The notes: a model not told the origin generated them from the sequence alone. Counted from the first letter of the stretch, positions 7,388 through 15,596 are shown. The stretch: DNA of 44,820 bases from an uncultured Dokdonia sp. (GCA_913060645.1 CAJXSW010000010.1:1-44820); one strand, 5' to 3'. Numbers and translations are program-made.

Positions 7388-8959
7388 ATGAAACAAGTAA
7401 AGTCAATTTTTTTAACAATGCTATTTATAGCAGGAACAGGTGTTCTTTTTACAAGCTGTGACGATGCCGAAGATGGAATGGACGGTATAAACGGTGTAGA
7501 TGGAATCGATGGACAGGATGGTGCAGATGGACAAGATGGAGCAGACGGTGAAGACGGTGAAGATTTTGAAATGGGAACTACAATATTTTCAGATAAATCG
7601 GCAACGCCACCACTAGTTGCTATGTCACCGCAATTCAATTACGTAGAAGCATATTCACTAGTATCTACTCCTGATGTTATAGGAGGAGATTTTCAACTTG
7701 CAGGATCTGCAGATGGTTCTGGATTTTTAGTAGATGGTGAAGATTACATTTATGTAACTAACTGTGAAGATAGTTATGCAGTGGCTCGTATCCGTTTTGA
7801 TCAAAATCTAGTTCCTATCTCTGGAGATTACTTACTAGATTCTGGAGTTTCTGACTTTGCAAGACAATGTAGTGCTACTATGTGGGAAGCAGATATACAT
7901 GGAGGTGATGAAGATATCTTTTTATCTGCGTCAGAAAGTATTAACTATGACGTAAAAGCTATCGACCCAAGGGTAACTACTCCAACGCCACAAGCAGATT
8001 TTGGACTAGATGCACTAGGAGAATTTTCTTGGGAAAATGCAACTCCGCTACCTAAAGATGCTTATTCTGGCGCTACTGTAATTGTAGGTGGTGATGATGA
8101 TTCAAGTAACTCTGAAGGACAAGTAGCTATGTACTACTCTACTGCAGGTGATGCAGATTTTACTGGAGGTTCTATCTACGTATTACGTTTTAAGCAAGTA
8201 TCTGATGGAATGGGAGGTGTGCAAGATGTTATGCCTAACACTTCTTACAATGAGTCTTCTCTTGATTTTCAAGCAGAATACGATGTAGAATTTGTAGAAA
8301 TCCCTAATGGAGCTGCACTTACTAAAAACGAAATGGAAACTGCGTGTAATGACGTATTTGCTGCACAGTTTATGCGTGTAGAAGATGTAGATTACCAAAA
8401 AGGATCTGATGCAAATGGAAGAAATGTATTCTTTGCAGTAACAGGACGCGGACCAGGACAGGGAACTTACAACGACTGGGGAACTGTATATAAACTCGCT
8501 CTTGATGACAACAACCCACTAGAAGGAAAGCTTACTCAAATCATAAGTGGAAACACAGATACAAATAACCAAGACGGTAACCTTGCTGCATTACAAAGCC
8601 CAGATAACATCTGTGTTACAGAGAACTTTGTATACATACAAGAGGATCCTAACTCGTTCTCAAGAGGTCATGCTGCATACATTTATCAGTCAGACTTAAG
8701 CGGTACAAACGTACAGCAGGTGCTTGAGCTTGTAGTACGTCAAGATCTAGCAGATGATAACAGTACTGGTTTAAGTGGAGAATTTGGTGCTCTTATAGAC
8801 ATCTCTGATAAAATAGGAGAGCCTAACACATTCCTATTAAACATACAACCACACTACTGGAGAAGTGAAGATTTTAAAGCGCTTGATGGTCACACTAACA
8901 GTGCTTACGAGGATAACCAAGCATCACAAGTTGTATTGCTAAAAGGTTTACCTAGGTAG
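7388..8959 (+). CDS. Large lipoprotein with collagen-like stalk, possibly PhoX/DUF839-like
   Basis: A 523-residue lipoprotein. A hydrophobic signal ends in L-F-T-S-C with Cys24 as lipidation site. Residues 30-59 are ten Gly-X-Y triplets rich in Asp, a collagen-like acidic stalk. The rest, about 460 residues, is repetitive beta-rich sequence. It has motifs such as E-D-Y-I-Y-V-T-N at about 120, G-R-G-x-G-Q-G-T-Y-N-D-W-G at about 353-365, and S-P-D-N-I-C-V-T-E-N-F-V-Y-I-Q-E-D at about 403-420. The last resembles the SPDNL...ED segment of PhoX/DUF839 phosphatases. That resemblance is weak and the enzyme class is inference. Likely surface-exposed. A terminator separates it from the following peroxidase gene. 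Confidence 0.6.
   Translation: MKQVKSIFLTMLFIAGTGVLFTSCDDAEDGMDGINGVDGIDGQDGADGQDGADGEDGEDFEMGTTIFSDKSATPPLVAMSPQFNYVEAYSLVSTPDVIGGDFQLAGSADGSGFLVDGEDYIYVTNCEDSYAVARIRFDQNLVPISGDYLLDSGVSDFARQCSATMWEADIHGGDEDIFLSASESINYDVKAIDPRVTTPTPQADFGLDALGEFSWENATPLPKDAYSGATVIVGGDDDSSNSEGQVAMYYSTAGDADFTGGSIYVLRFKQVSDGMGGVQDVMPNTSYNESSLDFQAEYDVEFVEIPNGAALTKNEMETACNDVFAAQFMRVEDVDYQKGSDANGRNVFFAVTGRGPGQGTYNDWGTVYKLALDDNNPLEGKLTQIISGNTDTNNQDGNLAALQSPDNICVTENFVYIQEDPNSFSRGHAAYIYQSDLSGTNVQQVLELVVRQDLADDNSTGLSGEFGALIDISDKIGEPNTFLLNIQPHYWRSEDFKALDGHTNSAYEDNQASQVVLLKGLPR
7475..7564 (+). repeat. Collagen-like Gly-X-Y coding repeat
   Basis: Ten Gly-X-Y triplets (X mostly Q, A, E, I, M or V; Y mostly Asp). The 3' part is built from near-identical 18-base units starting GATGGACA(G/A)GATGG, so unit-number change by slippage is likely. 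Collagen-like stalks in bacterial lipoproteins act as spacers holding a domain away from the membrane. Confidence 0.85.
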
Positions 8960-8982
8960 ATACAAGCCCATATTATTTTAAT

Positions 8983-9015
8983 AAAGCGCAATCTCATTTT
9001 TGGGATTGCGCTTTT
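8983..9015 (+). terminator. Intrinsic terminator after the lipoprotein gene
   Basis: Stem AAAGCGCAATC / GATTGCGCTTT (8983-8993 with 9004-9014), 10-base loop, followed by a short T run. An in-frame ATG at 9000 lies inside this hairpin and is therefore not the start of the next gene. Confidence 0.85.
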
Positions 9016-9032
9016 ACAATGAATACATTTAC

Positions 9033-10862
9033 ATGAAAAATATAGTAATAAAGCAGCTTCTTATACTCATAGTAATTGCAGTCGCACTACTCTATAGCTG
9101 CAAAGGTGATACGGAAAAATACACCTCAACACCTGAAGTAAACTGGGAGGCATCAAGGGAAATCTATTTAAACGAACTAAATAATGCTATAGCTGGAATA
9201 GATACTCTAAAACAACTTCCTGCAACAGATCTAAAAGCCAAAGAAGTTTTTAAAACATTGCGTATTGCTTTCAAAAAAGCAGAGCCTTATGCGTCGTACC
9301 TCAACCCTCCAGTAGGACACCGAGTAAATGGACCAGCATTACCTATTTACAAAGAGGATAATGAGAAAACAATGAATCCTGTAGGGTTACAAAAAATAGA
9401 AGAAAGCATTTATGAGGGAGAAACCTCTCAAGGCCAATATGACAAAGAGCTTACGGTCACTTACGGACTTTTACAAAATCTCAAAAAGAATATTGAAAAA
9501 AGAGAACTCAATGCTCCTAGGTATTTTACCGCAACTCATCAGCAATTACTGAGAGTACTGAGCTTCTCAATTGCAGGTTTTGATACTCCTGTAAGCCAAC
9601 TAGGTATTGCAGAAGGTGCTGTGTCTCTACAGAACTTACATGATACCTATCGCGCAAGCATTCAATCTATTATTCAAGCTAAGAACGAATCACTTGACAA
9701 GCAATTCACTTCCCAAGTAGAAAATGCTATCACCTTTATTAATGAGAATAGTGACTACGATACATTTGACCGCTATTCCTTTACACGTAACCACCTGACG
9801 CCTATCACGCGCAGCTGGGTAGCTATCAGGAAAACTAGCGAACTGTGGGAAGGAAACCAGAGTACTCCATTTAACTTTGACGCTCCTACGTTCTTTGAGG
9901 ACGATAGCTTTAATGTGAGCTTCTTTACTCCTAGTATCAATAAAAACCCTACAAATGAGCAAATCACTTTAGGGAAGAAACTATTTTTTGACGAAAAGCT
10001 ATCCACTAGCGGTACAATGGCATGTGCAACTTGCCATGATCCAAAAAAGGCATATGCAGATGGTCTTGTTGTAAATAAAAGTAATACTGGTGAAGCACTG
10101 CAGAGAAACACGCCTACGCTGCTTAATACTGTGTTCCAACAAAACTTTTTTGCAGATGGTCGTTCCAATTCAATTATTGACCAAGTATCTGCGGTATTTA
10201 CAAATGAGAAGGAGTTTAATACTAATGTGCATGAATTTTCTACAAGGATTCTAGAAGACCCTAGCTACTTAGAAATGTTTGAAAAAGCTTACGGCGGAGT
10301 ATCTACGCGCAATACAGATGTAGTAAAGGCAATCTCTTCATATGTAAGCACGCTCAATACTTTTGATTCAAAATTTGACCGTAATATGCGAGGAGATGAA
10401 GATACATTTACAAAAGAAGAGCAATTAGGGATGAATCTTTTTATGGGTAAGGCACTATGTGCAACGTGTCACTTTATGCCACTCACAAATGGCACTGTAC
10501 CTCCATTTTTTGCTGAGACTGAGCGTGAGGTTATAGGCGTTCCAGAAACAGCAGAAAATAAAGAACTCGATGATGATACTGGCTATTATTGGCGTTTTGA
10601 CGCAGAGCAACACAAAGGCATGTTTAAAACTACTACAGTACGCAACGCTGCGCTTACAGCTCCATATATGCATAATGGCGTATACACCACACTGGAACAA
10701 GTAATGGACTTTTATAATCAAGGCGGTGGTGGCGGTCTAGGGTTTGACCTTCCGCATCAAACCTTGCCATTTGATAATCTTAAACTCACTGATGAGGAAC
10801 TTTCCGCATTAACTGCATTTGTAAAAGCACTTACAGATGATAAGATAGAAGATAATTACTAG
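9033..10862 (+). CDS. Di-heme cytochrome c peroxidase (MauG/CcpA family) lipoprotein with N-terminal domain
   Basis: A 609-residue protein from ATG 9033. An upstream in-frame ATG at 9000 is rejected because it lies in a terminator and would put extra residues before a good lipoprotein signal (Y-S-C, Cys23). Residues about 30-270 form a helical domain, with G-H-R-V-N-G-P and N-P-V-G-L-Q-K-I-E-E segments reminiscent of imelysin-type proteins. The C-terminal half is a classical bacterial di-heme peroxidase with two heme c sites, CATCH at 331-335 and CATCH at 476-480, and an A-P-Y-M-H-N-G segment near the end giving a possible Met ligand. It would reduce H2O2 or oxidise a substrate in the periplasm. 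The fused N-terminal domain is typical of Bacteroidetes members. Confidence 0.88.
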   Translation: MKNIVIKQLLILIVIAVALLYSCKGDTEKYTSTPEVNWEASREIYLNELNNAIAGIDTLKQLPATDLKAKEVFKTLRIAFKKAEPYASYLNPPVGHRVNGPALPIYKEDNEKTMNPVGLQKIEESIYEGETSQGQYDKELTVTYGLLQNLKKNIEKRELNAPRYFTATHQQLLRVLSFSIAGFDTPVSQLGIAEGAVSLQNLHDTYRASIQSIIQAKNESLDKQFTSQVENAITFINENSDYDTFDRYSFTRNHLTPITRSWVAIRKTSELWEGNQSTPFNFDAPTFFEDDSFNVSFFTPSINKNPTNEQITLGKKLFFDEKLSTSGTMACATCHDPKKAYADGLVVNKSNTGEALQRNTPTLLNTVFQQNFFADGRSNSIIDQVSAVFTNEKEFNTNVHEFSTRILEDPSYLEMFEKAYGGVSTRNTDVVKAISSYVSTLNTFDSKFDRNMRGDEDTFTKEEQLGMNLFMGKALCATCHFMPLTNGTVPPFFAETEREVIGVPETAENKELDDDTGYYWRFDAEQHKGMFKTTTVRNAALTAPYMHNGVYTTLEQVMDFYNQGGGGGLGFDLPHQTLPFDNLKLTDEELSALTAFVKALTDDKIEDNY

Positions 10863-10891
10863 CAATTGCAAAAAGAAAATATTGACTCACA

Positions 10892-10923
10892 AAAAAAGCC
10901 CATCGTAATCGATGGGCTTTTTT
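10892..10923. terminator. Bidirectional intrinsic terminator
   Basis: Stem GCCCATCG / CGATGGGC (10898-10905 with 10910-10917), loop TAAT, flanked by an A run and a T run. It can terminate both the rightward peroxidase gene and the leftward rhodanese gene. Confidence 0.92.
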
Positions 10924-10943
10924 ATATAATGCAAAACGGATAA

Positions 10944-11402
10944 CTACTCTAATGGTTTTCCTGCAGAATTCCAATTATTAATTCCGCCTTCAAGGTCATA
11001 AATCGTTGTAAATCCTGCTTCTTTTAGCTGTTGTGCACACTTGGCGCTTCTACCTCCTTTAGCGCAATACACATAAACAGGCTTACTCTTATCTAGCGTT
11101 TCTATTTGAGATTGCCAGTTAGGGTTATTCATCTCAAAATGCTTAGCATTTTCAATGTGACCACCCTCCCACTCATTATCTCTGCGTACGTCTACAAGTT
11201 GTGCTCCTGCAACTAACGCTTCCTTTTCAAAGGTATCAACATCAATCACTGTGATTACTTCTTGAGTAGCCACACCGCTTATTTCTTTTTGAGAAGTAGC
11301 TTCATTACAACTCCATAGAGAGAAACAAAGCGTTATCGCAATGAGCGTATATCTCAAACGCTGGCTACTCTTAATGCGCTGCATCCCAAGCATTATAACC
11401 AC
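10944..11402 (-). CDS. Rhodanese-like lipoprotein
   Basis: A single rhodanese domain (about residues 50-150) with the active-site loop C-A-K-G-G-R and its sulfur-accepting Cys, preceded by a lipoprotein signal ending L-W-S-C. Three in-frame ATGs exist; the third (11384) gives the most natural signal peptide (M-Q-R-I-K-S-S) and a 14-base overlap with the upstream rhodanese. Rhodaneses move sulfane sulfur between thiols. This one would act on the periplasmic side, anchored to a membrane. It is last in the leftward sulfur gene block. Confidence 0.85.
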   Translation of the reverse strand: MVIMLGMQRIKSSQRLRYTLIAITLCFSLWSCNEATSQKEISGVATQEVITVIDVDTFEKEALVAGAQLVDVRRDNEWEGGHIENAKHFEMNNPNWQSQIETLDKSKPVYVYCAKGGRSAKCAQQLKEAGFTTIYDLEGGINNWNSAGKPLE

Positions 11403-11676
11403 CTAGCAAGTTGTAAGTGTTGTTTAACCCTTTTTGCCCCATAAGAGCACACGCTTGTACACTACGTACTCCTGAGCGACAATACACATAATAATTTTTA
11501 CTCTTATCTAGCTTTTCTACTTCATCAAGGAATCCTTGACCTAGATATATATCAATATGTTTTGCCCCTTCTATCATTCCGTTTTCTACTTCTTCTTCCG
11601 TACGTACGTCTAGAATTACAGCATCTTTATCTTGAGCAATTTTTTCTTCCCATTGTGGGATTGTTAAATCTGTCAT
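11371..11676 (-). CDS. Single-domain cytosolic rhodanese
   Basis: A 101-residue protein that is just one rhodanese domain: V-I-L-D-V-R-T-x-E-E at about 20-29 and the active loop C-R-S-G-V-R with catalytic Cys at about residue 66. It has no signal peptide. It lies between the CstB-like gene and the lipoprotein rhodanese and overlaps the latter. A role as sulfane-sulfur carrier in persulfide detoxification is inferred from the neighbours. Confidence 0.9.
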   Translation of the reverse strand: MTDLTIPQWEEKIAQDKDAVILDVRTEEEVENGMIEGAKHIDIYLGQGFLDEVEKLDKSKNYYVYCRSGVRSVQACALMGQKGLNNTYNLLGGYNAWDAAH

Positions 11677-11748
11677 TGTTTAATATTTGTGCAATAGTAT
11701 ATGTCTCTATGAGCTATCGCAATTAGTATTTGTTTAAAATTAGATGAA

Positions 11749-13137
11749 TTATGTCAATTTAATGCTAGAAGTATCTGCCTTTTTTATGGCACCATATCCA
11801 CCTAGCACATTCACTACATTATTTATGCCATATGATCTTGCTATAGATGCATAAATAAGAGACCTATAACCACCTGCGCAATGTATGTGATAAGTATTAC
11901 CTGCTTCAAGGGTGTGCGCATTAACGTGTACTTCATCTAGACCCATATGTGGTAGTCCCTCTATATGACTTGTGGCATATTCTCCAGCTTTACGTACATC
12001 TAGCGGATTCTTGAAATCGCCAGCAGCAATACCATCTACAAATTCTTGAGCTGTTACTTCTGCTGTAGCAACTACCGTCCTGCCAGATTGCTCCCAAGCC
12101 TCTACTCCTCCTTCTAAGAATCCTAAACTATTATCATAACCTACTCTCGCAAGTCTCGTTACTACTTCCTCTTCAGTACCTTCTTCGGCGATAAAGATTA
12201 TTTTTTGGTGAATATCTGCGATGAGTGCTCCTATCCACGGTGCAAACTGTCCTTGTAATCCTACAAACCAAGCTTGAGGTAATGACGCTTTCGCGAAAGC
12301 GGAAACACTTCTTGTATCAAGTACGAGTACCTCCTTTTCATTTGCCAGTTTTTCAAACTGATCAGGAGTCAAAGCCGTTGTTCCTCTATTGATAATGGTA
12401 TCAAAATCTGTATTTGCCTTCTTATTCATTGCCACATTATGTGGAAAATAAGCTGGTGGAAGTGTCAAGCCATCTGTGAGCTCTTTAATAAAGTCCTCTT
12501 TATTGAGCTTAAATGCGTAATTATTTTGCTTTTGATTACCTAGCGTATCACTGGTCTCACTACTCATGTTTTTACCGCAAGCAGATCCCGCTCCATGTGC
12601 AGGATAAATGATAATGTCGTCAGATAAAGGTGTAATCTTATGGTGTAATGAGTCATATAAATGACCTGCAAGATCTTGAGTTGTAAGATCAGTTTTGGCA
12701 GCGAGATCTGGTCTTCCTACGTCACCTATAAAAAGCGTATCCCCTGTAAAAAGAGCTTCTTCTTTTCCTTGTTTATCTTTAAGAAGGTAACACGTAGACT
12801 CCATGGTATGACCTGGCGTATGGATGGTGGTAATAGATAAATCTCCCAAGATAAATATCTCTCCATCACTCGCGCTGTGATAGTCATATCCAGCCTTTGC
12901 ATTAGGTCCTAAAATCACGGTAGCGCCAGTAGCTTTTGCAAGATCAACCTGACCACTCACAAAATCTGCATGAAAATGAGTTAGAAAAATATACTTAATG
13001 GTCGTCTTATTTTCTGCTGCAAGATCAAGGTACGGTTGTACCTCGCGCAGAGGATCTATAATAGCTCCTTCTCCATTTGAACTTATAAAATAAGCTCCTT
13101 GAGCTAGACATTTAGTATATAATTGCTGTAATATCAT
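11749..13137 (-). CDS. CstB-like persulfide dioxygenase with two rhodanese domains
   Basis: A 462-residue fusion. The N-terminal metallo-beta-lactamase domain (about 1-240) has T-H-F-H-A-D-F at 53-59, H110 (TPGH) and D133 (GDT), the iron ligands expected in ETHE1-type persulfide dioxygenases. The usual second His of H-x-H-x-D-H is Phe59, tolerable for a mononuclear Fe site. A first rhodanese domain (about 255-352) lacks an active-site Cys, and a second (about 360-455) has H-C-A-G-G-Y-R with Cys420. MBL, pseudo-rhodanese and active rhodanese is the domain order of CstB, which oxidises persulfides to thiosulfate. Palindrome copy 3 encodes A-F-A-K-A at 280-284 in the pseudo-rhodanese domain. A perfect -7 element lies just upstream. 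Confidence 0.85.
   Translation of the reverse strand: MILQQLYTKCLAQGAYFISSNGEGAIIDPLREVQPYLDLAAENKTTIKYIFLTHFHADFVSGQVDLAKATGATVILGPNAKAGYDYHSASDGEIFILGDLSITTIHTPGHTMESTCYLLKDKQGKEEALFTGDTLFIGDVGRPDLAAKTDLTTQDLAGHLYDSLHHKITPLSDDIIIYPAHGAGSACGKNMSSETSDTLGNQKQNNYAFKLNKEDFIKELTDGLTLPPAYFPHNVAMNKKANTDFDTIINRGTTALTPDQFEKLANEKEVLVLDTRSVSAFAKASLPQAWFVGLQGQFAPWIGALIADIHQKIIFIAEEGTEEEVVTRLARVGYDNSLGFLEGGVEAWEQSGRTVVATAEVTAQEFVDGIAAGDFKNPLDVRKAGEYATSHIEGLPHMGLDEVHVNAHTLEAGNTYHIHCAGGYRSLIYASIARSYGINNVVNVLGGYGAIKKADTSSIKLT
12287..12300. repeat. Dispersed palindrome copy 3 (coding)
   Basis: Perfect GCTTTCGCGAAAGC inside the CstB-like gene, read as A-F-A-K-A at residues 280-284 of the inactive rhodanese domain. 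Confidence 0.95.
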
Positions 13138-13153
13138 TCTGGGATTTTGAGTG

Positions 13154-13161
13154 CAAATTTA
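13154..13161 (-). promoter_or_regulatory. -7 element of the CstB-like operon
   Basis: On the minus strand the bases read TAAATTTG, a perfect TAnnTTTG, 16 bases upstream of the start codon. No TTTG at the expected 18-19 bp spacing is visible; the nearest is 25 bp away, in the upstream terminator. This supports separate transcription of the MBL/rhodanese genes from the thioredoxin genes. Confidence 0.55.
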
Positions 13162-13190
13162 CGAAATACTCGCAGATGTTATTAGACAAA

Positions 13191-13217
13191 AAAATGAGCC
13201 CACAAAAGGCTCATTTT
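13191..13217. terminator. Intrinsic terminator between the thiol-redox and CstB genes
   Basis: Stem AAAATGAGCC / GGCTCATTTT (13191-13200 with 13208-13217), 7-base loop. In the leftward direction it ends in a T run (complement of 13188-13194), so it terminates the tlpA/peroxiredoxin-like pair. Confidence 0.88.
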
Positions 13218-13237
13218 ATAATTCTATTTTTCTCAAA

Positions 13238-13861
13238 TTACGATTTAATAGCACAACCTATTGCTTTGGTTTCTTTAAGCGTAACTTCTTTGCCTGACAA
13301 AATCTCATCAAGGGCATTCTCTAAGTATTTTTCTGTAACAGCTTTTTCATCTCGGCTACTATTATCTATAGCGCCTATGTACTTAACTATATTTTTTTCT
13401 TGAACGCGTTGCAACACGTATACATGTGGAGTTTTGGTCGCTCCATATTTAGGAAAAATTTCTTGACCATCATCTAGCAAATAAGGAAATGTAAATCCCT
13501 TCTTCTTTGCACGTTGTTGCATCGCTTTAAAACTGTCTCCAGGCTTAATATGTGGATCATTAGGATTAATCGCGATTACCGGATAACCTAACTTTTTATA
13601 TTTTGTATCAATAGCAATTAATCTATCTTCATTAGCTATTGAGAAAGGACAAGTGTTACATGTAAACACAACTACAAAACCCTTTGCATCCTCAAAGTCA
13701 CTCAATGACATCATCTCATTATCTATATTACGTAGATAAAAATCTCCTGCTTCATCACCTATGTCGTATCCGCTTCTATCCTTTTTAATAACAGCATTTG
13801 CAGCAAATGCAGATACTACTACTACTAAGGCTAATAACGTTAAGATTTTAAATGTTTTCAT
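13238..13861 (-). CDS. Exported peroxiredoxin-like (PRX-like) thioredoxin-fold protein
   Basis: A 207-residue protein with a signal peptide (about 1-23) and a thioredoxin fold carrying V-V-V-F-T-C-N-T-C-P-F-S at about 63-74 (CxxC type) and the cis-Pro segment T-K-T-P-H-V-Y-V-L at about 142-150. This matches the PRX-like group of the AhpC/TSA superfamily, usually exported thiol oxidoreductases. It is 2 bases downstream of a TlpA gene, so the two are almost certainly co-transcribed and probably act together on periplasmic disulfides or peroxides. Confidence 0.82.
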   Translation of the reverse strand: MKTFKILTLLALVVVVSAFAANAVIKKDRSGYDIGDEAGDFYLRNIDNEMMSLSDFEDAKGFVVVFTCNTCPFSIANEDRLIAIDTKYKKLGYPVIAINPNDPHIKPGDSFKAMQQRAKKKGFTFPYLLDDGQEIFPKYGATKTPHVYVLQRVQEKNIVKYIGAIDNSSRDEKAVTEKYLENALDEILSGKEVTLKETKAIGCAIKS

Positions 13862-13863
13862 TA

Positions 13864-14367
13864 TTAATTAATTAAGGTATTCAATTCTTGCTCTATTTCT
13901 TCATATGTAAAAGAGCGCTCATAAAATTTCTTTCTTTTTGATCCTGTGATAAGTGTTGCTGGTATCGCACCACTCCACGAATCATCTACTTTTGGTATCC
14001 ATCTATTGGCATCTCCATCATCTAGATATAAAACCTCAGATTGTAAATCTTTCTCCTCAACAAAGATTTTTAAAGCATCTAGTTGGTCCGGAAAGTCGAG
14101 GCTCACTAATAAAACGGTTACGTCTTTATTTTTATACTCTTCTCCTAACTTTTCAAAAGCCGGTAGTTCTTTGATACAAGGGGCGCACCAAGTTGCCCAA
14201 AAGTTTATAACTAGAGTTTCAGAAGGATGATTTTGTATATAATAATCTAGACCATCATAATTCAATGCTTTAATATTACTACCTTCTATTAATGTCTCTT
14301 TATAATTCTTTTGCCTTTCTTGGCAGGATGTTAAGATGATTAATAAGACCAATAGCATTCGCTTCAT
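13864..14367 (-). CDS. TlpA-like thioredoxin lipoprotein
   Basis: A 167-residue lipoprotein (signal ending I-L-T-S-C, Cys15) with a thioredoxin domain. [14 protein letters not shown] at about 56-69 is the classic TlpA/ResA active site WCxPC, and the cis-Pro segment G-A-I-P-A-T is at about 133-138. It would reduce periplasmic disulfides, for example in cytochrome c maturation or peroxide defence. It is first of a two-gene unit and transcribed divergently from the marR-like gene. Confidence 0.88.
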   Translation of the reverse strand: MKRMLLVLLIILTSCQERQKNYKETLIEGSNIKALNYDGLDYYIQNHPSETLVINFWATWCAPCIKELPAFEKLGEEYKNKDVTVLLVSLDFPDQLDALKIFVEEKDLQSEVLYLDDGDANRWIPKVDDSWSGAIPATLITGSKRKKFYERSFTYEEIEQELNTLIN

Positions 14368-14485
14368 TTGTCAAAATTATTGTGATTGTGTCTTTTAGAC
14401 ATCTCAATTAACACACTTTATGAGAGGATTGTTAATAATCTTAGAATGCCTTAAATCTACACATGTTAAAAAAAATACAAAGGCT

Positions 14486-14515
14486 TTTGTTAGTTCACAA
14501 AAGTATATACATTTG
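14486..14515 (+). promoter_or_regulatory. Promoter of marR-yceI
   Basis: TTTG (14486-14489), 18-bp spacer, TACATTTG (14508-14515): a perfect match to the Bacteroidetes -33/-7 consensus, the clearest in the window. The start codon is 18 bases downstream. Confidence 0.8.
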
Positions 14516-14527
14516 TATATACAAATG
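14510..14527. promoter_or_regulatory. 18-bp perfect palindrome, candidate MarR operator
   Basis: CATTTGTATATACAAATG is a perfect palindrome covering most of the -7 element and the expected transcription start of the marR-like gene. GTATATAC occurs inside it and again just upstream (14503-14510), giving two 8-bp sites 12 bp apart. Placement and symmetry fit autorepression by the MarR dimer encoded directly downstream. Confidence 0.65.
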
Positions 14528-14532
14528 TTGTA

Positions 14533-14994
14533 ATGACAATAGAGGAACATATTAAAACAAAAACCTTAGGTATAGCACAGAAGCTTACTATAAACCTATC
14601 ATATACAGCACAATGGTCTAATGACATTCTTGCTAGTGCATTAAAGTCTCACGACTTGTCATTACAGCAATTTAATGTGTTGCGCATATTAAGAGGACAA
14701 AAGGGAAAGCCGGCAAACCTTTCTACACTTAACGAGCGTATGGTTACCAAGGCAAGTAACACGACAAGACTAGTGGACAAGCTTATCAAAAAAGAATTAG
14801 TAGCACGAGCTACTTGTCCTTCTAATCGCCGTAAAGTAGAAATCACTATTACAAATAGTGGCCTTTCACTCCTAAAAATACTTGACACGGCGATTAGTAA
14901 TGCGGAGGAAAAAATTACGTCTCAGCTAGACAATAATGAGATAGAGCAGCTCAATAACTTGCTCAATAAATTACGAACAGAAACAAAAAACTAA
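14533..14994 (+). CDS. MarR-family transcriptional regulator
   Basis: A 153-residue winged-helix regulator. The DNA-binding core runs from about 45 to 110: L-Q-Q-F-N-V-L-R-I-L-R-G, then the recognition helix region K-A-S-N-T-T-R-L-V-D-K-L and the wing C-P-S-N-R-R-K-V-E-I-T-I-T. The helical ends form the dimer interface. It is followed 5 bases later by a YceI gene and preceded by a palindrome on its own promoter, which indicates autoregulation. The ligand is unknown; an oxidant, phenolic or lipophilic compound would be typical. Confidence 0.88.
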   Translation: MTIEEHIKTKTLGIAQKLTINLSYTAQWSNDILASALKSHDLSLQQFNVLRILRGQKGKPANLSTLNERMVTKASNTTRLVDKLIKKELVARATCPSNRRKVEITITNSGLSLLKILDTAISNAEEKITSQLDNNEIEQLNNLLNKLRTETKN

Positions 14995-14999
14995 AAAAA

Positions 15000-15572
15000 A
15001 TGAAAAAGAAAATCACAACAGCTTTACTAGCAATTATCGTCACTACGGGTGCATTTGCAAACACAAACCCAATTCTTAAAAAGGTTATTGTAAAAGAAAG
15101 CAGTATCAACTGGACTGGAAAAAAAGTATTAGGCCAGCACAATGGAACTATTGATCTTGTTTCTGGTTCACTAGAAATGGAAGATGGTAAACTAATAGGT
15201 GGAAATTTTGTTGTAGACATGACTACTATCGCAGTTACGGATCTTAAAGCAGGAGAAGGAAAAGAAAAATTAGAGGGACACTTGAACTCTCCAGATTTCT
15301 TTGACACTGCAAATCATAATGAAGCAACTTTTACTATTACAGAGGTTACAGAAAGTGCTACTGGATATAATGTTGTGGGAGACCTAACTATTAAAGGTCA
15401 TACAGAAACTGTATCAGTAAATATGGTTGTAAGTGAAAATACAGCCACCACTACTTTTAATGTAGACCGCACAAAATATGGAGTACGTTACGGATCGGCT
15501 TCATTTTTTGACAATTTAAAAGACAACGCAATCTCAGATAATTTTGAACTTGCTGTAAACTTGACTTTTTAA
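15000..15572 (+). CDS. YceI-family periplasmic lipocalin-like protein
   Basis: A 190-residue protein with a Sec signal peptide (about 1-20) and one YceI domain. Family landmarks are S-I-N-W-T-G-K-K at about 35-42, G-T-I-D-L-V-S-G-S-L, the conserved L-x-S-P-D-F-F-D-T segment at about 96-104, and the C-terminal D-x-T-K-Y-G-V-R-Y-G-S segment. YceI proteins bind polyisoprenoid or other amphiphiles in an elongated beta barrel. Pairing with a MarR regulator suggests response to a lipophilic or oxidising stress. Confidence 0.92.
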   Translation: MKKKITTALLAIIVTTGAFANTNPILKKVIVKESSINWTGKKVLGQHNGTIDLVSGSLEMEDGKLIGGNFVVDMTTIAVTDLKAGEGKEKLEGHLNSPDFFDTANHNEATFTITEVTESATGYNVVGDLTIKGHTETVSVNMVVSENTATTTFNVDRTKYGVRYGSASFFDNLKDNAISDNFELAVNLTF

Positions 15573-15596
15573 ATACAATCCCTAGATTATCCCGAG

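Noticed and set aside
7381-7638. Ser/Pro-rich minus-strand frame with regular repeats
   Set aside because: It is the antisense image of the collagen-like Gly-X-Y repeat of the lipoprotein gene.
9000-9032. Upstream start for the di-heme peroxidase
   Set aside because: The ATG is inside the terminator hairpin of the previous gene, and the extra residues precede a perfectly good lipoprotein signal.
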